Made by a program: the position numbers and the translations under genes
Assembly (NCBI GenBank): GCA_025201865.1
Contig: MU603073.1
Coordinates: 3,664-22,388 of the forward strand
Origin: Ramicandelaber brevisporus
Taxonomy: Eukaryota > Kickxellomycota > Ramicandelaberales > Ramicandelaberaceae
Direction of reading: 5' to 3'
DNA length: 18,725 nucleotides
In this document: positions 14,329-18,725 of the stretch, piece after piece
Layout: each line of letters starts with the position of its first letter
How positions within the stretch are numbered: the first letter of the stretch is position 1
The notes under the pieces: model-generated
What the model saw: the letters and a program-made list of their open reading frames with translations, nothing else
Databases searched by the model: none
Told to the model about the DNA's origin: nothing

Positions 14329-15792
14329 ATGACCGAAAGCGCAATGAGCGAGAAGAGGTTGCGATCAACTGTTGATCCAAAGACGGTTTTAGCAGGCAGT
14401 ATGATATGCGACAAGTGCTGTACACGTCTCTTTGACTCACAGTCTTCTTCTTCTTCTTCTTCTTCTTCTTCTTCTTCTTCTTCTTCTTCTTCTTCTTCTA
14501 CAGATAACGCCACGACGGTGGAGGGCAGCTGTCCAGTCTGCTTCGGTATCATCAGTTTGTTAGATGAAGCAACATCAAAGGCGTGCGATGCATTGACGAC
14601 TGTTCAGGCTCAGGAGCCACTTGCTGATTATGACATTGCCATATTAGCTCCGATGACGGCTGAGCTGCGAGAGTTTCGTGCATTGAAAGCCTGCGACTCT
14701 TCGACTCCAGCAACCACAGTGCTGTCACTGAAGGATGTGGTTCGCAATCATCTAATGGATAGAATTGGACAAAAGATGGGATTACAGCGCAGTATAGAGA
14801 GTAACATTCGTCTCACAGTGTCATTTACTCATCAATCGGCAGTCGACAGCGATGTTAGCGAAGTCAAGTCATTTGCAGCAACAGCCATCAAGTATCCAGT
14901 GCGCTCAGCTGATGCCGTCAAAGCGGTCATTTCGGGCCTGACCAAGCTGACTCCATCTGATCTCGAATCCGTATTCTCCCCACAGCCTCTGCTGCCGCCT
15001 CCATTGACTGCATCCGCCACAGTCGATATTCGAGTCGAGCGCGGTAAAGTGCATGTTGCAGGCCGGTATTTGAAACTTGGCCGGAATGTCAGCCAAACTC
15101 CATGGTTTGTTGATGGTGAACGACTCGCTCCAACCAGCGTGTCTGAGGAAATTGAACGCCATCTTTTGCCTGTGTTTGGATCTGGCACCGAAGGAACATT
15201 CACAGCAGCAGGTCGTGAAGATGCTGATGTTAAAATGCTTGGTAAAGGCAGACCATTCTACATTGTGATATCAAACCCCGATGTATCAACAGTGTCTCAG
15301 CAAGTGTTGGATAAAGTTGCATGTGATATTAATGCAAATTCAGAGTTTGTTAGAGTCAATGGACTGTGGATGATGGACTCGAGCCATACAAATATCATCA
15401 AAGAGGGTGAGCAGAGTAAACGTAAACACTACTCTGCATTGGTATGGACCTCAGAACCACTCACTCAAGAACACCTGAATAGACTTGAACAGTACCAATC
15501 TAAGCAGTTTGAAATTGCTCAAGAAACACCAATCCGAGTGCTGCAAAGACGCGCACCACTCAATAGACCCAAGACAATCTACTCAATGACAGTTCAAAAG
15601 CACCCAGATCATGAGCAGCTGGCCATTGTGGATCTTGTTACTGAAGCAGGCACGTACATCAAGGAGTTTATTCACGGTGATTTGGGTAGGACCGAGCCGA
15701 GTTTCAGAACGCTGGCTGGTGTCAAAGTGGCTGACATTTTGGCATTAGATGTCCAGGCTGTCGAGCTTGAATGGCCTCCATCTTCTCCATAA
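14329..15792 (+). CDS. PUS10: tRNA pseudouridine synthase PUS10
   Basis: Makes pseudouridine in the T-loop of tRNAs (positions 54/55) in archaea and many eukaryotes. 487 residues. An N-terminal zinc-binding part has two CxxC pairs (C27/C30 and C68/C71), then a THUMP-like region. The catalytic domain includes GRYLKLGRNVSQTPWFVDGE, a PUS10 signature. GREDADV (295-301) aligns with the GRTD loop of TruA, making D298 the likely catalytic Asp, and GKGRPF follows. The C-terminal TYIKEFIHGDLGRTEPS and ELEWPP end are characteristic of PUS10. The frame is open back to 14269 but the first ATG is at 14329 (A at -3), so that start is used. M6 (14344) and M25 (14401) are alternatives, and both keep the first CxxC. 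Nineteen Ser (39-57) are encoded by a TCT repeat between the two CxxC pairs. Saccharomyces lacks this family and uses Pus4 for position 55. Confidence 0.94.
   Translation: MTESAMSEKRLRSTVDPKTVLAGSMICDKCCTRLFDSQSSSSSSSSSSSSSSSSSSSTDNATTVEGSCPVCFGIISLLDEATSKACDALTTVQAQEPLADYDIAILAPMTAELREFRALKACDSSTPATTVLSLKDVVRNHLMDRIGQKMGLQRSIESNIRLTVSFTHQSAVDSDVSEVKSFAATAIKYPVRSADAVKAVISGLTKLTPSDLESVFSPQPLLPPPLTASATVDIRVERGKVHVAGRYLKLGRNVSQTPWFVDGERLAPTSVSEEIERHLLPVFGSGTEGTFTAAGREDADVKMLGKGRPFYIVISNPDVSTVSQQVLDKVACDINANSEFVRVNGLWMMDSSHTNIIKEGEQSKRKHYSALVWTSEPLTQEHLNRLEQYQSKQFEIAQETPIRVLQRRAPLNRPKTIYSMTVQKHPDHEQLAIVDLVTEAGTYIKEFIHGDLGRTEPSFRTLAGVKVADILALDVQAVELEWPPSSP
14443..14499. repeat. (TCT)19 microsatellite encoding poly-Ser in PUS10
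   Basis: Nineteen perfect TCT units encode Ser39-Ser57 of PUS10. A pure repeat of this length is expected to be length-polymorphic. It sits between the two CxxC pairs of the N-terminal zinc-binding region, enlarging the loop between the metal ligands. Confidence 0.95.
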
Positions 15793-15890
15793 CCAGGCGC
15801 ATTCTAAACGTTTGTTTTTTTTTTTTTCTTCTAATAGAAACAGCGTGAATCCTTAAAAACAGAAATAATAGTATAGAAAAAATATTATAC
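15793..15890. other. 98-bp tail-to-tail intergenic region of PUS10 and the acyl-CoA dehydrogenase
   Basis: Two convergent stop codons are separated by 98 bp, with a run of about 14 T on the plus strand near 15813-15826 and AT-rich sequence afterward. No canonical AATAAA is visible on either strand. The 3' UTRs very likely overlap. Confidence 0.65.
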
Positions 15891-17180
15891 TTAAAGCTTA
15901 CTAGCACGCTTGTCCTTACTGAATCCAGTGCGACGTTTCCATGCCTTAATTTCAAGTCGTCCAATCTGCTCCGTATGAACCTCATCAGGCCCATCCGCAA
16001 TTCTCAAGGTGCGCATTCCAGCGTAGAATCCAGCCAACGGGAAGTCTGGACTAACACCGGCTGCTCCATGAATCTGAATCGCGCGGTCAATGACCCGCAG
16101 CGCCGCATTTGGAACCACAACCTTGGCCATGGCAATTTCACGCAATGCATATTTGGCACCACCGTGATCAATCATCTCGGCAGCACGCAGCACCAGCAAG
16201 CGAGCCTGCTCAATGTCCATGCGGCATTCGGCAATCTGGTGGATGACAACCTGCTGATCGGCGAGGAGCTTGCCGAAAGTGGTGCGGTCGTGAACACGCT
16301 GGAGAGTGAAGTCAAGAGCGCGCTCAGCCATACCAATGGAGCGCATGCAGTGGTGGATGCGACCTGGGCCAAGACGGCCCTGGATAACTTCGAAACCGCG
16401 ACCTTCGCCCAAAATGATATTGTTCACTGGCACGATGACATTGTCAAAGATGACTTCGCTGTGGCCGTGTGGAGCATCATCGTATCCAAACACATTGATG
16501 GGGCGAACAACGCGGACACCCGGAGTGTTGATTGGCACAATGATCAGACTCTGGCGACGATGCACGCTAACAGATGGGTCTTCAGTGTTCTTGCCCATTA
16601 CCAGCAGCATCTTGCACAATGGGTGGCTGGCGCCGGATGCAAACCACTTGTGTCCATTGATGACATAGTTGCCACGTCCATCTGGACGAATCGATGTGCA
16701 AATGTTGGTAGCGTCTGAAGAGGCAACCTTGGCTTCCGTCATGCAAAACGCCGACCGAATCTCGCCATCCATCAGCGGACGCAGCCACTTTTCTTGCTGC
16801 TCCTTTGTGCCGTATTTGATGAGCACTTCCATGTTGCCAGTGTCTGGTGCAGAGCAGTTGAGAGCCTCTGGTGCCAAGTGTGGAGACCGGCCAGTCTGCT
16901 CGCAAAGGATGGCGTATTCAACGTTGGTCAAGCCTGGACCGCCGCTAAAGTCCTTGGGCATGAACAGGTTCCACAAGCCGAGACTGCGTGCGCGCTGCTT
17001 GAGGCGAGCCATGACTTTGGACGGAGCTGCGAAGCGAGCGTCGGGGGTGTTGGGACGCGCAGCCATCTCGGCTTCAAACTCGTGCTCGGACGGGATGCAC
17101 TCCTCATCTACAAACTTGGTCACTTTGGTGAGCAAGTCGCGCACGCGTGCTGACAGTGGCAGTGTTGATAGAGTGGTCAT
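15891..17180 (-). CDS. Peroxisomal ACAD10/11-type acyl-CoA dehydrogenase with C-terminal SKL
   Basis: FAD-dependent enzyme expected to introduce the 2,3-double bond into an acyl-CoA in beta-oxidation. 429 residues, the usual single-domain length. An N-terminal helical domain (1-140) is followed by the middle beta domain with CMTEAKVASSDATN (146-159) and the NGHKWFASGA segment (175-184), then the C-terminal helical domain with RTTFGK (299-304) and IHGAAGVSPDFPLA (370-383). The GPDEVH motif (397-402) is typical of the ACAD10/11/FadE branch, where it occupies the place of the usual catalytic-Glu loop. D396 or D399 is the likely base region. There is no aminoglycoside-kinase-like domain as in long ACAD10/11 proteins. 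The last three residues SKL are a perfect PTS1. The start at 17180 has A at -3. An in-frame ATG at 17348 would add 56 mostly hydrophobic residues. Confidence 0.92.
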   Translation of the reverse strand: MTTLSTLPLSARVRDLLTKVTKFVDEECIPSEHEFEAEMAARPNTPDARFAAPSKVMARLKQRARSLGLWNLFMPKDFSGGPGLTNVEYAILCEQTGRSPHLAPEALNCSAPDTGNMEVLIKYGTKEQQEKWLRPLMDGEIRSAFCMTEAKVASSDATNICTSIRPDGRGNYVINGHKWFASGASHPLCKMLLVMGKNTEDPSVSVHRRQSLIIVPINTPGVRVVRPINVFGYDDAPHGHSEVIFDNVIVPVNNIILGEGRGFEVIQGRLGPGRIHHCMRSIGMAERALDFTLQRVHDRTTFGKLLADQQVVIHQIAECRMDIEQARLLVLRAAEMIDHGGAKYALREIAMAKVVVPNAALRVIDRAIQIHGAAGVSPDFPLAGFYAGMRTLRIADGPDEVHTEQIGRLEIKAWKRRTGFSKDKRASKL

Positions 17181-17205
17181 CTTCGTGTTGAAGTTGTATT
17201 GTTTC

Positions 17206-17272
17206 GGGGGGAACGGAGGAAGAGAGAGAAGCAGAGAGAGAAACAGAGAAACAGAGAGGAAGAGGCAGAGGA
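17206..17272. promoter_or_regulatory. GA-rich (CT-rich on coding strand) tract upstream of the dehydrogenase
   Basis: Purine-rich on the plus strand with repeated gagagaaacagag blocks, so the dehydrogenase coding strand is CT-rich 26-92 nt before its start codon. Similar tracts lie upstream of FCP1, OST1 and the MATE gene, suggesting a shared promoter or 5' UTR element. Confidence 0.5.
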
Positions 17273-17378
17273 ATGCTGTGATACAGAGTACAGGTGCGAA
17301 CACGGACGGACAGAGAAGACGAATACGTGCTCTTGTTGCTTCCCCCATCCCTCATTTATGAAGAAGCTAGCAAACTGT

Positions 17379-17384
17379 CACGTG
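17379..17384. promoter_or_regulatory. CACGTG E-box-like element upstream of the dehydrogenase
   Basis: A palindromic CACGTG in the context TCACGTGG, about 200 bp upstream of the dehydrogenase start. bHLH factors such as Cbf1/Pho4 relatives bind this core in fungi. A single 6-mer match can occur by chance. Confidence 0.3.
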
Positions 17385-17635
17385 GAGCGGCAGTTAGCGT
17401 CCGGTGATATCATGATGCCGACACGATTCTGGCTGCGAATGCTCCGAGCGACGCATGAGATATGGGATGTGAAAATAGACGATGATTGTTGTCAAAATGT
17501 GACTTGACCAGTGCTCATTGACCGCAATATTCCCCCATAGGCAGCCATCACCTACTAATGTTGAGTGTCAAGTTTATCCGCTGCAAAAGCAATATGTAAG
17601 TGCAAGAAGGATAGATACAGCAAATACTCTTTTTC

Positions 17636-17659
17636 GATTGATTGATTGATTGATTGATT
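17636..17659. repeat. (GATT)6 microsatellite in the eS1 3' flank
   Basis: Six perfect GATT units, beginning 32 nt past the eS1 stop codon on its coding strand (where the repeat reads AATC). It probably falls in the 3' UTR or just beyond it. Confidence 0.85.
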
Positions 17660-17690
17660 TTTTTAAGGTATAAAATGTAAATGAATGCAT

Positions 17691-18461
17691 TTAGACCTCA
17701 GCGAGGACCTTTGGCTCCTTGAACTCGCCCTTGCCAATCTTGGCACCAGTCTCATCAGCACCAGCATGCTGCTCCAGAAGCTTCTGGGCATCGTACTTTG
17801 GGGTCTTGAGGATCTTGGCCTTGCGGACGAAGACGTTCTGGAGTGGGTAGATGCCGTGGCAAGCCTTGGCAATCTGGGCACCAATGGTCTCTGGAATGAA
17901 CTTCTGGACGAGCTCCTTGAGGTCGCAGTTGGAGGCCTCGCGCTGCATGATGTCAGTCATCTGCTTGCGGATGGCACGGATCTGGGCAGACTGAGCGTAG
18001 GAGGTCTTCTTGATCTGGTTGGCGCGCTTGCTGGTGAAGGCAATGGCGAACAGACGCAGAAGGTAGCCGTCGGTGGTCTTGGCCTCAACGTGGGCCTCGA
18101 TGAGAGAGTAGCCCTTGCGAACAATGCTGCGGAGCTTGTCGGTGGTGAAGTCCATGCCGTAGAAGCTGGTGAGGACGTTGCGGCCAACAACCTCATCGAC
18201 GCGGAGCTTGACCTTGCGGAAGCTGAGGTCCTCGGCGCCTTGCAGATCAGCGAGAGACATCTCGACGACACGGCCCTTCAGAGCGACGTCAGCCTGCTTA
18301 AGACCTTGGGTGCGGTTGACGAGGGTCTTGCCGACGTTGCGGACGGCAAAAGTGCTCGGAGCCTTAATGTCGTACCAGTCCTTACGGGTGAACGGGTCGA
18401 CGATCTTCTTCTTAAGACCCTTCTTACCCTTGGACAAACGCTTATTCTTTCCAACTGCCAT
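17691..18461 (-). CDS. RPS1: 40S ribosomal protein eS1 (RPS3A/RPS1)
   Basis: Component of the small ribosomal subunit located near the mRNA exit and platform region. 256 residues, matching the 255 of the yeast protein. The start [15 protein letters not shown] and the blocks [46 protein letters not shown] and [11 protein letters not shown] are near-identical to fungal eS1. [15 protein letters not shown] and [14 protein letters not shown] follow in the second half. The start has A at -3. Codons strongly favour G/C endings (CTC, GTC, AAG, GAG), more so than in neighbouring genes, as expected for a very highly expressed gene. This bias also leaves a long spurious ORF on the opposite strand. The coding region shows no intron. 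It is the best phylogenetic marker in the window and supports a fungal source. Confidence 0.97.
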   Translation of the reverse strand: MAVGKNKRLSKGKKGLKKKIVDPFTRKDWYDIKAPSTFAVRNVGKTLVNRTQGLKQADVALKGRVVEMSLADLQGAEDLSFRKVKLRVDEVVGRNVLTSFYGMDFTTDKLRSIVRKGYSLIEAHVEAKTTDGYLLRLFAIAFTSKRANQIKKTSYAQSAQIRAIRKQMTDIMQREASNCDLKELVQKFIPETIGAQIAKACHGIYPLQNVFVRKAKILKTPKYDAQKLLEQHAGADETGAKIGKGEFKEPKVLAEV

Positions 18462-18725
18462 TGTCTAGATCTTTTTGGTGCTGTTGTTGATGTGGTGGTA
18501 GAGGAGGATCAAGCGAGATTCAGTGCGTGTTTGGCCCAAAGAGTGCGGTCAGCGCCGTGCTGGTGCAGATCTGAGAGCCGGCCGCAAAATCAAAAGCGGA
18601 AGAATTAATTAATTTTTGCATCACCTGCGAATTTAAATTTCGGATACAAAAGAAAACGAATAAATTGGAGAAAATAAAGGGAAACAATTAAATTGCAAGG
18701 AAGATGCTGGGGCAAGTGCAATGAT
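18462..18725. promoter_or_regulatory. eS1 upstream region
   Basis: 264 bp to the window edge, holding the presumed eS1 promoter and 5' UTR. Visible are an AATT repeat (about 18603-18614), the 10-bp palindrome aatttaaatt (18630-18639) and AT-rich sequence to the end. I see no clear TATA box at a usual distance, and no Homol D or Homol E-like ribosomal protein gene element. A 5' UTR intron cannot be excluded but no GTAAGT is visible on the minus strand here. Confidence 0.5.

Larger units (their letters stand above)
17181..17690. other. Intergenic: acyl-CoA dehydrogenase promoter and eS1 3' flank
   Basis: A 510-bp gap between two minus-strand genes. It contains the GA-rich tract at about 17206-17272 just upstream of the dehydrogenase start, a CACGTG element, a (GATT)6 repeat near the eS1 end and ordinary mixed sequence at 17400-17600. 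I looked for a tRNA or a box C/D RNA and could support neither. The reading frame of the dehydrogenase stays open on the minus strand to 17348. Confidence 0.65.

Noticed and set aside
13288-14499. Tandem repeats considered as CRISPR or mobile-element signatures
   Set aside because: They are in-frame coding triplet repeats without spacers, terminal repeats or target duplications.
15975-17361. Long plus-strand open frames (247 and 230 residues) antisense to the acyl-CoA dehydrogenase
   Set aside because: They mirror a conserved minus-strand gene and show no domain or motif of their own.
17550-17602. TACTAAT and GTAAGT motifs resembling an intron branch point and 5' splice site
   Set aside because: They are on the plus strand in the wrong order (branch-like site before the donor), and no plus-strand gene lies there.
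17400-17620. Possible tRNA or box C/D snoRNA in the dehydrogenase/eS1 gap
   Set aside because: No cloverleaf with a GTTCRA-type T-arm could be assembled, and no properly paired C (RTGATGA) and D (CTGA) boxes were found.
17685-18608. 307-residue open frame on the plus strand across the eS1 gene
   Set aside because: It is antisense to a near-perfect eS1 and is produced by that gene's strong G/C-ending codon bias. The translation is a Leu/Val/Asp-rich shadow with no recognisable domain.

Overview
The window is a compact, gene-dense stretch of nuclear DNA, almost certainly from a fungus. The small-subunit protein eS1 at the right end has a fungal-type sequence ([15 protein letters not shown] start). 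The left end encodes a secreted chitin-active monooxygenase of a type found in fungi. All nine genes read as single uninterrupted ORFs with intergenic gaps of roughly 0.1 to 0.5 kb, so the genome looks intron-poor. A clear PUS10 gene is present, a family absent from yeasts and, as far as I know, from most Dikarya. With the low intron content, this points to an early-diverging fungus, possibly Zoopagomycota/Kickxellomycotina-like. That placement is an inference, not something read directly.

Layout, left to right: (1) minus strand, 1-1118, an AA11-like lytic polysaccharide monooxygenase cut by the window edge; (2) minus, 1592-4264, the RNA polymerase II CTD phosphatase FCP1; (3) minus, 4607-6073, ribophorin I/OST1 of the oligosaccharyltransferase; (4) plus, 6359-9262, VPS51 of the GARP/EARP tethering complexes, divergent from OST1; (5) plus, 9732-11429, a MATE-family transporter; (6) minus, 11536-14232, the DEAD-box ribosome-assembly helicase MAK5/DDX24, tail-to-tail with the MATE gene; (7) plus, 14329-15792, pseudouridine synthase PUS10, divergent from MAK5 with 96 bp between start codons; (8) minus, 15891-17180, a peroxisomal ACAD10/11-type acyl-CoA dehydrogenase ending in SKL; (9) minus, 17691-18461, ribosomal protein eS1.

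The genes are mostly unrelated housekeeping functions: transcription, N-glycosylation, Golgi traffic, ribosome assembly, RNA modification, translation and fatty acid oxidation. They do not form a pathway cluster. The nearest thing to a functional pairing is the MAK5/PUS10 divergent pair, both RNA-related. Recurrent features of the gaps are long purine/pyrimidine (GA/CT) tracts close to start codons. Several proteins carry simple-repeat expansions: poly-Ser, poly-Asp, poly-Asn and poly-Gln.

I found no mobile element, CRISPR array, tRNA or rRNA gene, and no convincing undescribed multi-gene system. The more interesting points are the LPMO with a terminal Cys-rich module, PUS10 in a fungus with a microsatellite between its zinc-ligand pairs, the MAK5/PUS10 promoter, the PTS1-bearing dehydrogenase with an upstream in-frame hydrophobic leader, and the shared promoter tracts.
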